Below, one piece after another: positions 16,559 to 25,945 of a stretch of 64,000 bases of DNA. The number at the start of each line of letters is the position of its first letter. The stretch's first letter is position 1. The notes beneath the pieces were generated by a model, which did no database searches, was not told where the DNA came from, and saw only the letters and a program-made list of their open reading frames with translations. Location: positions 186,001 to 250,000 of the forward strand of contig CAVXXI010000001.1 in NCBI GenBank assembly GCA_963765725.1, written 5' to 3'. This stretch comes from DASQEH01 sp963765725. Lineage in GTDB: Bacteria > Actinomycetota > Actinomycetes > Propionibacteriales > Nocardioidaceae. The translations under genes were made by a program, and so were the position numbers.

Positions 16559-19039
16559 GTGGCATCGCTGCGCAGCCTCAGCCGGCAGGAGGCCCAGGAA
16601 CGGGCCGCTCTCATCGACGTCGAGGCGTACACGATCGCCATCGACCTCACCAGGCTCCCGGACGGACCCGAGTTCCATGCGGTGTCGACCATCCGGTTCT
16701 CGTGCCGCGAGCCGGGAGCGCAGACGTTCGTCGACTGCGTGGCCGACGTCCGGTCCGCGACGCTCAACGGCGAGCCGGTCGGAGCCGACGCCGTGGACGA
16801 CGCGCGGATCACGCTGACCGGTCTCGCCGCGGACAACACCCTCGTGGTGGAGTCGGTCCAGGCCTCGACCGACCAGGGCACCGGCGTTCATCGCGCGGTC
16901 GACCCCGCCGACGGCGGGATCTACCTCTGGACGTCCTTCGAGCCAGACGACGCACGCCGGGCCTGGGCGTGCTTCGACCAGCCGGACCTCAAGGCGCCCC
17001 ATACCTTCGAGGTCACCGCGCCGCCGGACTGGCTCGTCACGAGCAACAGCGACGCGCCGGACGTGACCGACACCGAGGGCGGGCGTCGCTGGCTCTTCCC
17101 CGCGACACCACCGCTGTCGACGTACGTCCCGGTCGTGAACGCGGGGCCGTTCTACGAGCTGCGGTCGGAGCGGGGCGGCTACGACCTCGGGCTGTACGTC
17201 CGCAGGTCACTGTCCGGCTTCCTCGACCGGGACGCCGAGGAGCTGTTCGACCTCACGGCCCGCGGGCTCGCGTACTTCGGCGAGCAATTCGACCTGCCGT
17301 TCCCGCAACGCTCCTACGACCAGGTCTTCGCGCCCGACATGGGCGGCGCCATGGAGAACTACGGGTGTATCACCTGGTCGGACGCCTTCATCTACCGCAG
17401 TACACCCTCACCGGCCGAGCGGGAGCAGCGCGCGGCTGTGTTGCTCCACGAGATGGCCCACATGTGGTTCGGCGACATCGTCACGATGACGTGGTGGAAC
17501 GACCTGTGGCTCAACGAGGCCTTCGCCGAGTGGGCGTGCTTTTGGGCGGCGGCGGCGGCGACGGAGTTCACCGACGCCTGGGCCGGCTTCCTCGCGGACA
17601 CGAAGCTGACGGCCTACCCGGTCGACCGCGGCCCGACGTCGCACCCGATCCGGCAGTCGGCGTCCGATGTCGCCGAGGCGACAGCCGGCTTCGACGCGAT
17701 CACGTACAACAAGGGGGCCAGCGTCCTCAAGCAGCTCGTGGCCTACCTCGGCGAGGACGCGTTCGTGACGGGTCTGCGGGCCTACTTCGCCAAGCACGCC
17801 TGGGGCAACGCGACGCTCGAGGACCTGATGGACGAGCTCGCTGAAGCCGGCTCACGAGACCTGGCGAGCTGGACACAGACGTGGCTGGAAACGGCCGGCA
17901 CCGACACTCTCCACCTCGAGCAGTCCGAGGGAGAAGGCATGGTGCTGCGGGCCGTCGGCCCCAACGGGCAGGCACCGCGTACCCACCGGCTCGACCTCGG
18001 CGTCTACGTACGCCAAGACGGTGCCCTCGTGCGCCGTGAGGTCGTGCCGCTCGAGATCGTCGGCGCCACCACGCGGATCCCCGACCTGACCGAGCCGTAC
18101 GACCTGCTGCTCGCCAACGACAGCGACCTCACCTTCGCCAGCGTGCTGCCCGACGAGGCGTCGCTGCAGCAGCTGCTGGACTCGGCCGCGGAGCTTCCGG
18201 ACGCGACCGCCCGGGCGGTCGCCTTCGTCACGGCGTGGGACCGGGTCGTCAGCGTCGGGCTCTCCGCGGCGTCGTTCGTGAAGTGCGCGAACGCGGTACT
18301 GCTCGCGGAGACCGCTCAGTCGGTGATCGAGCCATTCCTCGAGCGAACGGTCGAGGCAGCCGACCGCTGGGCGCCCGACAGCGCCCGCGACGGGCTACTC
18401 AGCTCGGTGGCCGATACCTGCCTCGTGCTCGCGCAGCGCGACGGATCGCACCGGATGGTGGCCCTGCGCGCCCTCGCCCGTACCGCCGTCACCGACGCGC
18501 AGCTGGCTTCGCTCGAGGAGGCGGCGAAAGACGACGTCGACCTCGGCTGGCGCGCCCTGACGCGGTTCGCCGCGCTCGGACACGCGGACCCGGACGCCGT
18601 CGACAGCCTGAGGGAGAAGGACCCGAACCCGGACGCCTGGGTGCGTGCGCTGGCTGTCGACGCCGCACGTCCCGACGGCGCTGCCAAAGCAGCGGCGTGG
18701 CAGACCCTCATGTACGAGCACAAGATCCCGATCGGGAGCGTGTTCTCGGTGTCCGAGTCCTTCTGGCAGTCGGCGCAGGCAGGGTTGCTGGCGCCGTTCG
18801 CCGATCGTTACCTGCAGGCGCTCCCCGACCTGGGCAGCGCGGCGATGATCCCAGCGATGGTCCGGGCGGCGTCCATGTTCCCCGTGTTCGGCGTGGACGA
18901 GGCGTTCGTGGACCGCGCCGAGACGGCGGTGAAGGCGGACGGTTTCAGCCCCATCGTGCGCTCCTCCGTACTCAACCGCGCGGACCGGCTCAAGCGCATG
19001 CTCGCCGCCCGCCGTGGCGATGCCGACCGGGCCAGCTGA
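16559..19039 (+). CDS. pepN: Aminopeptidase N (M1 family zinc metallopeptidase)
   Basis: The 826-residue protein has the three M1 signatures in order: GGAMENYG (about residue 261), the zinc-binding HEMAHMWFGD (HExxH, about 297) and, with the third zinc ligand, NEAFAEW (about 319). The C-terminal half is the helical ERAP1-like domain. It would remove N-terminal residues from peptides in the cytoplasm. Length fits actinobacterial PepN. The GTG start at 16559 follows GAAGGGAAGGG and begins VASLRSLSRQEAQERAALI, the usual family opening. The frame is open upstream, but there it overlaps the preceding gene. Confidence 0.93.
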   Translation: MASLRSLSRQEAQERAALIDVEAYTIAIDLTRLPDGPEFHAVSTIRFSCREPGAQTFVDCVADVRSATLNGEPVGADAVDDARITLTGLAADNTLVVESVQASTDQGTGVHRAVDPADGGIYLWTSFEPDDARRAWACFDQPDLKAPHTFEVTAPPDWLVTSNSDAPDVTDTEGGRRWLFPATPPLSTYVPVVNAGPFYELRSERGGYDLGLYVRRSLSGFLDRDAEELFDLTARGLAYFGEQFDLPFPQRSYDQVFAPDMGGAMENYGCITWSDAFIYRSTPSPAEREQRAAVLLHEMAHMWFGDIVTMTWWNDLWLNEAFAEWACFWAAAAATEFTDAWAGFLADTKLTAYPVDRGPTSHPIRQSASDVAEATAGFDAITYNKGASVLKQLVAYLGEDAFVTGLRAYFAKHAWGNATLEDLMDELAEAGSRDLASWTQTWLETAGTDTLHLEQSEGEGMVLRAVGPNGQAPRTHRLDLGVYVRQDGALVRREVVPLEIVGATTRIPDLTEPYDLLLANDSDLTFASVLPDEASLQQLLDSAAELPDATARAVAFVTAWDRVVSVGLSAASFVKCANAVLLAETAQSVIEPFLERTVEAADRWAPDSARDGLLSSVADTCLVLAQRDGSHRMVALRALARTAVTDAQLASLEEAAKDDVDLGWRALTRFAALGHADPDAVDSLREKDPNPDAWVRALAVDAARPDGAAKAAAWQTLMYEHKIPIGSVFSVSESFWQSAQAGLLAPFADRYLQALPDLGSAAMIPAMVRAASMFPVFGVDEAFVDRAETAVKADGFSPIVRSSVLNRADRLKRMLAARRGDADRAS

Positions 19040-19055
19040 CCGACCGGCAGAGCGA

Positions 19056-19726
19056 GTGCTGAGTCTGGCGGAGATATGGCCGGTCTTCGGACTGCAGGTC
19101 GAAGCGGGACCGCTGCAGCTCAGGGCGGTCCGTGACGAGGACATCCCCGGCCTGGTCGAGCTGGCCCGATCGGGCATCCACGCGCCCGACGAGATGCCCT
19201 TTCGGAGCCGTGGTCGACCGCTCCGGCCGAAGAGCTCGCAACCACCATGGCAGCCCACTACTGGCGCGTCCGATCTCAGTTCGGTGCCGCCGAATGGTCG
19301 CTGGAGCTGGTCGCCCGATGGGACGGCGAGGTCGTCGGCTGTCAGGGGTTCCACACGACCAACTACCTCGTCACCCGCAGCGGCGAGACCGGGTCGTGGC
19401 TGGGCCGGCGGTTCCAGGGGCGCGGGATCGGGACCTTGATGCGGCAGGCGATGTGCTGCGTAGCGTTCGACCACCTGGATGCCGCGGAGGTGGTTTCCGC
19501 GGCCTACCTGGACAACCCCGCCTCGCTCTCCGTGAGTCGCAAGCTCGGATACCGGCCCAACGGCCAGCGGCGGGAGCAGCGCCGCGAGGGTGAGATGGCC
19601 GTCAGCCAGAAGCTCGTCCTCGCGCCGCAGGACCTGCTGCGGCCGGAGGTCGAGGTCCGGGTGAGCGGTGTGGACCCGTTTCGGCGGTTCGTCGGTCTGG
19701 TCGCCGGCCCGTCACCGACGGTCTGA
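19056..19726 (+). pseudogene. GNAT family N-acetyltransferase, frameshifted
   Basis: The N-terminal part reads LRAVRDEDIPGLVELA...HAPDEMPF in one frame up to 19203 and continues in another as EPWSTAPAEELATTM. Adding one base in the GG run near 19205 restores a typical RimJ/RimL-like acetyltransferase with a motif A RRFQGRGIGTLM for acetyl-CoA and NPASLSVSRKLGY near the end. Members acetylate protein N-termini or small amines and drugs. It starts (GTG 19056) 17 bases after pepN and may be co-transcribed. A single deleted base in otherwise well-kept sequence suggests a recent mutation or a sequence error. Confidence 0.72.
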
Positions 19727-19811
19727 CAGCAGCTCTTCGCCTGGCGCCACCGAATCACCCGGGCCGGAGACGGCGGCCGCAGGCTGCCGACGTGGGCCGC
19801 TACGGGACCTC

Positions 19812-21086
19812 TCAGGGGGCGGCCGGCGGAAACCATCCGTCGAGCTGCTCGTTGCGGAACTTCCCCGTCGGGTCGAAGTGGGCCATCAGCTCCACGAAGT
19901 CGCCGTAGCGGTCGTACCGCTTCGCCAGCTCGTCGCCGCCGGTCGTGAACACCTTGCCCCAGTGCGGGCGAGGCTCGAACGGCGCCAGCTTGTCCTCGAC
20001 CCTTGCCAGCACCTGCAGTACCCCGGGGGTGTCCTGCACCCAGGTGAAGTGCACTGCGACGGAGTCGCGTTCGTAGCTCGGGCTGAGCCAGAGGTCGTCG
20101 GCGGCGATGGTACGGACCTCGCAGATCTGGAGGAGCGGCGCGACGTGCTCTCGGATCGATCCGACGGCGGCCAGCGCCTCCACCGCGTGCTCCCGGGGAA
20201 GCAGGTACTCGCTCTGCAGCTCCTGGCCGCTACTCGGCGTGAACTCCATCCTGAAGTGAGGAAGCCGTCCCTGCCAGGGCCCGGGTACTCCGAGCTGCTC
20301 GGTGGCGTTCTCGGTCGGCATGCCGGGTACGGGGTTGCGGGGAGAGTCGGCCAGCGTGGCACCGAGCCATCGAGCTGGTGCCTCGCCCCGCTGGGTGGTG
20401 CCCAAGCGGTCTTTGAGCCACACCTGCCGGAACGAGTCGCTGCGCCAGTCGGTGAACAGGCTGACGCTGTAGGCGCTGTCGAAGATTTCCTCGATGTCGG
20501 CCTCGACGGCTGCCCAGGGCATGTCGTCGTACACCCACTGCCGGACCTCGAACGTCGGCGCGATGTCGAGCGTGACCGCCGTGACAACCCCCAGCGCGCC
20601 GAGGTTCACGACGCTTCCGCAGAACCGGTCCCGGTCGTCGTCACGGTCGAGCGTCACGAGGCTTCCGTCCGCGGTGACCATCTCGAGCCCGGCGACGGCG
20701 GTCGCCAGGTTGCCCACCGTCTTGCCGGAGCCGTGCGTGCCCGTCGCCACGGCGCCGGCGACGGAGATGTGCGGGAGGGACCCCAGGTTGGGAATGGCGT
20801 ACCCGGCCTCGTGCAGCAGCGTCGCGAGCTCCCCGTACCGCACCCCGGCGCTGACGGTGACGGTCGAGCCCTCGACGTCGATGTCCAAGCGGGGAGGGAG
20901 GGCCGCGACGGACACGAGCCGGCCTGTCGTGTCGGCGATGCGGTTGAAGGAGTGGGCGGTCCCGAGCGGCCTGAGCCGAGGGCTCTCGGCGACCAGGCTC
21001 TGCAGTTCTTCCACCGAGCGCGGAGCCTCGAGAGTCTCGGTGGAGAAGGTGATGTTGCCGGCCCAGTTGGTGTGCTGCGTGCTCAC
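19812..21086 (-). CDS. FAD-linked oxidase, D-arabinono-1,4-lactone/alditol oxidase type
   Basis: The 424-residue flavoprotein begins STQHTNWAGNITFSTETLEAP, the opening of the AldO/xylitol-oxidase group. An FAD-binding PCMH domain follows (RPLGTAHSFNRI, LPHISVAGAVATGTHGSG) with the His of GTHGSG in the place where the flavin is bound covalently in these oxidases. The C-terminal ALO domain ends PHWGKVFTTG...YDRYGDFVEL...DPTGKFRNEQL. It would oxidise sugar alcohols or aldonolactones with O2, giving H2O2. It has a GTG start. It stands alone between the GNAT gene (convergent) and the FprA-like gene. Confidence 0.86.
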   Translation of the reverse strand: MSTQHTNWAGNITFSTETLEAPRSVEELQSLVAESPRLRPLGTAHSFNRIADTTGRLVSVAALPPRLDIDVEGSTVTVSAGVRYGELATLLHEAGYAIPNLGSLPHISVAGAVATGTHGSGKTVGNLATAVAGLEMVTADGSLVTLDRDDDRDRFCGSVVNLGALGVVTAVTLDIAPTFEVRQWVYDDMPWAAVEADIEEIFDSAYSVSLFTDWRSDSFRQVWLKDRLGTTQRGEAPARWLGATLADSPRNPVPGMPTENATEQLGVPGPWQGRLPHFRMEFTPSSGQELQSEYLLPREHAVEALAAVGSIREHVAPLLQICEVRTIAADDLWLSPSYERDSVAVHFTWVQDTPGVLQVLARVEDKLAPFEPRPHWGKVFTTGGDELAKRYDRYGDFVELMAHFDPTGKFRNEQLDGWFPPAAP

Positions 21087-21185
21087 AGCGTCACCCTATC
21101 CGCGCCGCCTGGGGGACGCAGTCCGGTGACGGCCGCCTCTTATCAGTGGGGGAGTACCGGCGGGGAGCTGCAGTGGTCGGTCGGG

Positions 21186-22526
21186 TTACTCGCCGTGGGC
21201 GGCCCTCAGCAGCGCCGCCCGCTCGGTGATCCGCACCCGGTCGTTGCCGCGTTGCCGGCCGAGGATCGCCTCGGCGCGCTCGATGGCCCGCCAGCCCTCC
21301 CAGTCGACGGGTCGGACGTCGCGCTCGGCGAAGAGGCGGACGATGTCGTCGGGGTCGCGGTGGGGCGCGCGGCGCAGCAGGGGTGCGTCCTCGAGCAGGG
21401 ACGCGACCGTCTCGCGGGCGTCGTGTTTGTTGGTGCCGATGACGCCGGTCGGGCCGCGCTTGCTCCATCCCGCGACGTACAGGCCGCTCACGCGCCGGCC
21501 GTCGCGGACGACCCGGCCGGCGTCGTTGGGTACCGTGCCGGTCCGCTCGTCGAAGGGCAGGCCCGGGATGGGCAGGCCGCGGTAGCCGACCGAACGCAGG
21601 ACGAGCTGGGCGTCGATGGTCGACAACCGTCCCGTGCCGACCGCGTTGCCGCCGTCGTCGGGGGCGGTCTGCTCGACCTGGAGGGCGGAGACGCTGCCGT
21701 CGGCGGCGGCCAGGATCGCTGCCGGGCGCAGCCAGAAGCGCAGATGCACGCGGCGCGGCCTGCCACCGGGTGGCCGGGAAGCCCATTCGCGGAGCACGTC
21801 GAGGTTGCGGCGTACGGCCGGCGAGCCCGCGAGCAGCAGCTCACTGACCGGGTCGAGCTCGAGCTCGGACTCCCGGACGACCACGTCGGCGTTCGCGATC
21901 TCGCCGAGCTCCCGGAGCTCCCTCGTGGTGAACTTGGCCTGCGCGGGCCCCCGGCGGCCGATCATGTGGATATCCGTGGCCGCGCTGCGGTCGAGCTCGT
22001 CGAGCACGTGGTCGGGCATGTCGGTGGCCCGCAGGTCGTCGGCGGTCTTGGCGAGCAGGCGTACGACGTCGACCGCGACGTTGCCCATGCCGATCACCGC
22101 GACGCTGCGTGCACCCAGCGCGAACGCGTCGAGTGGGGCATCGGGGTGTCCGTTGTACCAGGCCACGAAGTCGGTGGCGGACCGGCTGCCCGGGAGGTCC
22201 TCACCCGGGATGCCGAGCCGCCGGTCGACAGCGGCGCCGCTCGCGATCACGACGGCGTCGTAGTAGTCCTGCAGCTCGGCGAGGCTGACGTCGCTCCCGA
22301 TCTCCACGTTGCCGAAGAACCGGGCCCCCTGCTGCTCGAGCACGCTGCTCAGTGCCGCGCTGATCGAGCGGATCTTGGGATGGTCCGGCGCGACGCCGTA
22401 CCGGACCAGGCCGAACGGGCAGGGGAGCCGGTCGAGCACGTCCACCGACGCGAGCCCGTCGCGGGTCAGCGCCTCGACCGCATAGATACCCGCCGGACCG
22501 GACCCGATGATCGCTACCCGCAGCAC
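21186..22526 (-). CDS. Ferredoxin/adrenodoxin-NADP+ reductase (FprA type)
   Basis: The 446-residue flavoenzyme has an N-terminal FAD-binding GxGPAG (RVAIIGSGPAGIYAVEAL), FGLVRYGVAPDHPKIRS, NADP-binding GMGNVAVDVVR and the C-terminal YVAGWSKRGPTGVIGTNK typical of the adrenodoxin-reductase family such as mycobacterial FprA. It transfers electrons from NADPH to ferredoxins, which may feed cytochromes P450 or Fe-S assembly. The GTG at 22526 is chosen because GAAAGGG lies just before it and the Rossmann strand starts two residues later. The ferredoxin partner is not adjacent. Confidence 0.88.
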   Translation of the reverse strand: MLRVAIIGSGPAGIYAVEALTRDGLASVDVLDRLPCPFGLVRYGVAPDHPKIRSISAALSSVLEQQGARFFGNVEIGSDVSLAELQDYYDAVVIASGAAVDRRLGIPGEDLPGSRSATDFVAWYNGHPDAPLDAFALGARSVAVIGMGNVAVDVVRLLAKTADDLRATDMPDHVLDELDRSAATDIHMIGRRGPAQAKFTTRELRELGEIANADVVVRESELELDPVSELLLAGSPAVRRNLDVLREWASRPPGGRPRRVHLRFWLRPAAILAAADGSVSALQVEQTAPDDGGNAVGTGRLSTIDAQLVLRSVGYRGLPIPGLPFDERTGTVPNDAGRVVRDGRRVSGLYVAGWSKRGPTGVIGTNKHDARETVASLLEDAPLLRRAPHRDPDDIVRLFAERDVRPVDWEGWRAIERAEAILGRQRGNDRVRITERAALLRAAHGE

Positions 22527-22595
22527 GACACCCTTTCTACTCCCCTCGCGCTCATCGCCCCGCAACGCACGTCCGCGCTCCCCTCGGCGACGAGG

Positions 22596-23250
22596 TCAGG
22601 GGTGCGGCTTCTGGGCCGCGAGGAGAGACTCGAACGGGACAGGGTCGTCGTACGGGTCGGGCGCGGGGGCGTACGGGTCGGGTGCCGACGCGAGCGCGCC
22701 CCAGTGCACCAGCCCGGCCAGCTCGCCCGCCGCCCGGTCGATACGCGCGGCCAGCGACGACTCGTGCGCGGAGTCGCCGCTCCCCCAGTCCTCCGACGCC
22801 GGCGAACACGGCGGTCGGGACGACGACGGCCCGCAGGTACACGAACAGCGGACGCAACGCGTGCTCGAGCGCCAGCGAGTGACGGGCGGTACCGCCGGTG
22901 GCGCCGACGAGCACGGGCTTGCCGACGAGGCAGTCGGCCTCGAGCACGTCGCAGAAGACCTTGAGCAGCCCGCTGTACGACGCGTTGAAGATGGGTGTCA
23001 CGACAACGAGCCCGTCCGCTCGCCGCACCTGCTCCATGACGGTCCTCAGCTCGCCGCTCGGGAAACCGGAGAGGAGGTTGTTCACCAGCTCGTGGGCGTG
23101 GTCACGCAGCTCGATCACGTCGATCTGCACTTCGGCGCCGCCTGCCTCCAGGCTCCGCCGCGTCGCCACGGCGAGCTGGTCGGCCAGCAGCCTCGAGGCT
23201 GACGGCTGGCTCAGCCCGGCGGCGACGACCGCGAGTCTGAATCGGGTCAC
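22596..23250 (-). pseudogene. LLM-partnered FMN reductase (CE1759-like), frameshifted near the 3' end
   Basis: The first 150 residues are a clean NADPH-dependent FMN reductase of flavodoxin fold (RLAVVAAGLSQPSASRLLA; VVVTPIFNASYSGLLKVF; GKPVLVGATGGTARHSLAL). After VVVPTAVFA the frame turns into arginine-rich sequence, whereas reading one base later at about 22800 gives SEDWGSGDSAHESSLAAR and ends in AAQKPHP with a stop at 22596, the normal family ending. One inserted base explains it. It would supply reduced FMN to the luciferase-like monooxygenase, whose stop overlaps this GTG start (GTGA). The pair resembles the CE1758/CE1759 duo of corynebacteria. Confidence 0.78.
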
Positions 23251-24368
23251 GGCAGCGCCTCCTCCATGCTCTCGAGCAGCGCCGCCTCGGCTGCCGCGTC
23301 CCTGGCCGCCCTCAGGCTCGCATGCGTCGGTGCCTCCGGCACATGCGCCGGCCTCAGGGCGTCGAACTCCTTGCGCAGCACCGGTACGACCTCTTCCCCC
23401 AGCATGTCGAGCTGCTCGAGAACGGTCTTCAGGGGCAGCCCGGCGTGGTCCATCAAGAAGAGCTGACGCTGGTAGTCGCCGAAATAGTCCCGGAACCGCA
23501 AGGTCTTCTCGATGACCTGCTGGGGGCTCCCGACGGTCAGCGGGGTCTGCTCCGTGAAGTCCTCCAGCGAGGGTCCGTGCCCGTAAACCGGAGCGTTGTC
23601 GAAGTACGGCCGGAACTCCTTGACCGCCGCCTGGGAGTCCCTGCGCATGAACACCTGGCCACCGAGGCCGACGATCGCCGAGTCGGCCGGGCCGTGCCCG
23701 TAGTGCTCGAACCGGCGGCGGTACAGGCCGATCAGGCGCTGGTAGTGGTCCTTCGGCCAGAAGATGTGGTTGGCGAAGAAGCCGTCACCGTAGTAGGCGG
23801 CCTGCTCGGCGATCTCGGGACTGCGGATCGAGCCGTGCCACACGAACGGCGGTACGCCGTCGAGCGGGCGGGGCGTCGAGGTGAAGGACTGCAGCGGCGT
23901 CCGGAACCTGCCCTGCCAGTCGACGACGTCCTCGCGCCACAGCCGGCGCAGGAGGTCGTAGTTCTCGATAGCGAGCGGGATGCCGTCGCGGATGTCCTGG
24001 CCGAACCACGGGTACACCGGACCGGTGTTGCCTCGTCCCATCATCAAGTCGACCCGGCCGTCGGCGAGGTGCTGCAGCATTGCGTAGTCCTCGGCGATCT
24101 TCACGGGGTCGTTGGTCGTGATCAGCGTCGTCGAGGTCGAGAGGACGATTCGCGCGGTGCGGGCGGCGATGTAGCCGAGCATCGTCGTCGGTGACGACGG
24201 CACGAAGGGCGGGTTGTGGTGTTCGCCCGTGGCGAAGACGTCGAGTCCCACCTCCTCGGCCTTCAGCGCGATCGCGACCATGGACTTGATGCGAGCGGCC
24301 TCGGTCGGCGTCTCGCCGGTGGTCGGGTCGGGGGTGACGTCCCCGACGGTGAAGATCCCGAACTGCAT
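23247..24368 (-). CDS. Luciferase-like (LLM class) FMN-dependent monooxygenase, CE1758-like
   Basis: The 373-residue TIM-barrel protein begins MQFGIFTVGDVTPDPTTG, with ATGEHHNPPF and MMGRGNTGPVYPWFG as conserved flavin-site segments. LLM enzymes use reduced FMN and O2 to oxidise aldehydes, sulfonates or other small molecules; the substrate is unknown. The start at 24368 is chosen over one at 24419 because AGGAG stands just before it and the barrel begins at once. It is translationally coupled to its reductase. A dyad upstream suggests local repression. Confidence 0.87.
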   Translation of the reverse strand: MQFGIFTVGDVTPDPTTGETPTEAARIKSMVAIALKAEEVGLDVFATGEHHNPPFVPSSPTTMLGYIAARTARIVLSTSTTLITTNDPVKIAEDYAMLQHLADGRVDLMMGRGNTGPVYPWFGQDIRDGIPLAIENYDLLRRLWREDVVDWQGRFRTPLQSFTSTPRPLDGVPPFVWHGSIRSPEIAEQAAYYGDGFFANHIFWPKDHYQRLIGLYRRRFEHYGHGPADSAIVGLGGQVFMRRDSQAAVKEFRPYFDNAPVYGHGPSLEDFTEQTPLTVGSPQQVIEKTLRFRDYFGDYQRQLFLMDHAGLPLKTVLEQLDMLGEEVVPVLRKEFDALRPAHVPEAPTHASLRAARDAAAEAALLESMEEALP

Positions 24369-24402
24369 GAGCACTCCTGCCTGCTGGCGTCTCGCGAAAA
24401 AC

Positions 24403-24424
24403 GATAGTACAGATTTCAACTATC
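24403..24424. promoter_or_regulatory. Operator-like inverted repeat upstream of the monooxygenase
   Basis: GATAGT (24403-24408) and ACTATC (24419-24424) form a perfect 6-bp inverted repeat with a 10-base spacer, in AT-rich sequence 35 bases upstream of the monooxygenase start. The form resembles MarR- or TetR-type operators. No regulator gene is adjacent. Confidence 0.4.
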
Positions 24425-24490
24425 TCTGGTCGGGGATATTCCCACCCGCCTCCCGCCACCAAGCCTGCCGCCTCCTCGTGGTGAGCACGG

Positions 24491-25276
24491 TCAGGTGGGT
24501 CCGAGGCTGCCCCTGACGAGGCTGTCGGTCGAGTGTGCCGGGTTGCCGTCGTACGGCTCCACGGAGACGTCGACGATCTTGTACTTCGACAGGTCGAGGC
24601 CCGCCGGCAGCGTGAAGCGGCCGGACGAGGACTGGAGCGTACCCAGGGAGATCAAGTGCTTGGGGTCCGACATCAGCCAGACCTCGAGATAGGCCCGACG
24701 CGTCGGCGGCGCGGTCACGCGTACGGCGAGCTCGCGCTGGTCGTTGACGTCCTCGACCTCCGCCGTACCCGTGCCTTGCTTGGTGGGCAGCGGCCGGAGC
24801 GAGGCAGACGCGACGACTCGGGGCCCACCGCTGTGCAGGGACTGCCAGCCCAGTGTCCCGGCTGCCCCGCCCACCGCGCCGATGACCGCGGCAGCGAGCA
24901 CCCACGCGAGTCGGCGGTTGCCCGTCGACGGAGCCCGGCGCTCTCGCGCCGCCTCTCCGCGGCCGACCTGGGTACGGGGGCGGACCAGGGTCGCCTTCGG
25001 AGCCGACGGTGCGCTACCGGCCCCGGTCTCGGCGGCGATCCGTTCCCAGACGTGCGCAGGGGGCGCCGTGGTGACCAGGTCCTCCGGCTGCAGTGCCCGG
25101 CCGACGGCGACCACCGGTCGCAGCGACTCGACCTCGCGGCCGCACCTGTCGCATCCGGCTACGTGCGCCGAGACGTCGTGGGGCACGGGCTCACCCAGGG
25201 CGAGCAGGGCGAGCGTCTCGCTGTCCACGTGTCCGGGGCCCGCCGCGTTCGGCCGGGGGTCGTCAGCGAATGTCAC
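24491..25276 (-). CDS. Anti-sigma factor (zinc-finger / RskA type)
   Basis: The 261-residue protein has an N-terminal anti-sigma domain with HVAGCDRC (HxxxCxxC), a linker, one membrane helix (LAWVLAAAVIGAVGGAAGTLG, about residues 120-140) and an extracytoplasmic RskA-like C-terminal domain (ELAVRVTAPPTRRAYLEVWL). It would hold the adjacent ECF sigma factor at the membrane until regulated proteolysis releases it. The GTG at 25276, with GGAGGG upstream, lies 14 bases inside the sigma gene, so the two are translationally coupled. Confidence 0.87.
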   Translation of the reverse strand: MTFADDPRPNAAGPGHVDSETLALLALGEPVPHDVSAHVAGCDRCGREVESLRPVVAVGRALQPEDLVTTAPPAHVWERIAAETGAGSAPSAPKATLVRPRTQVGRGEAARERRAPSTGNRRLAWVLAAAVIGAVGGAAGTLGWQSLHSGGPRVVASASLRPLPTKQGTGTAEVEDVNDQRELAVRVTAPPTRRAYLEVWLMSDPKHLISLGTLQSSSGRFTLPAGLDLSKYKIVDVSVEPYDGNPAHSTDSLVRGSLGPT

Positions 25277-25823
25277 GATGACCCTCCAATCGACTCCGCA
25301 AGCGCTCCAGGGAGCGCCGGACATGGCTCTTCACCGTTCCCAGCGGCAGGTCGAGCTGTGAGGCGATCTGGGCGTGCGTCAGGCCGTCGAAGAAGGCGAG
25401 CCGCATCACCTCGCGCGGGGTGTCGGGGAGCCCGTTGAGCTCCGTCGCAAGGAGCAGCCGGTCTGCCACCGCGTCGACGTCGGACTCCTCGGTCGCGGGC
25501 GTGTACTGCGCACCGACCCGAGAGGTGATCGAGGAGGCCCGGGCCCGAGCCGCATGCTGGTCGGCGATCACATGCCGCGCGATCCCGACCAGCCAGGCCG
25601 ACAGAGGAGCGGTACCAGGCGAGTACCGCTCCCGCGACCGCCACGCCTGCACGAACACCTGCTGGGTGACGTCACCGGCGTCCTCGTGGTCACCGAGACA
25701 GCGCAGGGCAAGCGAGTACACCAGGCCTCCCCAGCGCTCGTACGCCACGGCGAGCGCGGCGTCGTCCCCACGGGCGAACGACTTCTCGGCCGACTCTGCC
25801 GCGTCCACGTCGCCGGTCGTCAC
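25263..25823 (-). CDS. ECF sigma factor (SigK-like)
   Basis: The 186-residue protein carries sigma region 2 (YERWGGLVYSLALRCLGDHEDAGDVTQQVFVQAW) and region 4 (LPDTPREVMRLAFFDGLTHAQIASQLDLPLGTVKSHVRR). Gene order, with a membrane RskA-type anti-sigma factor directly downstream and overlapping, resembles mycobacterial sigK-rskA. It directs RNA polymerase to a small regulon in response to an envelope or redox signal sensed by the anti-sigma factor. GTG start. A secreted-protein gene lies 122 bases upstream in the same orientation and may belong to the regulon. Confidence 0.87.
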   Translation of the reverse strand: MTTGDVDAAESAEKSFARGDDAALAVAYERWGGLVYSLALRCLGDHEDAGDVTQQVFVQAWRSRERYSPGTAPLSAWLVGIARHVIADQHAARARASSITSRVGAQYTPATEESDVDAVADRLLLATELNGLPDTPREVMRLAFFDGLTHAQIASQLDLPLGTVKSHVRRSLERLRSRLEGHRDIR

Positions 25824-25945
25824 GTCAGGGTGACACCGGGGGCGCTCACGCCGGAACTATAGCCTTCGCACGCGGAGGGACCGGGTCGGCGGCGAAGCCT
25901 CTCCGCCGCCGACCCGGCCCCTGTCCCCCGTGGAGGGCCCGCGCT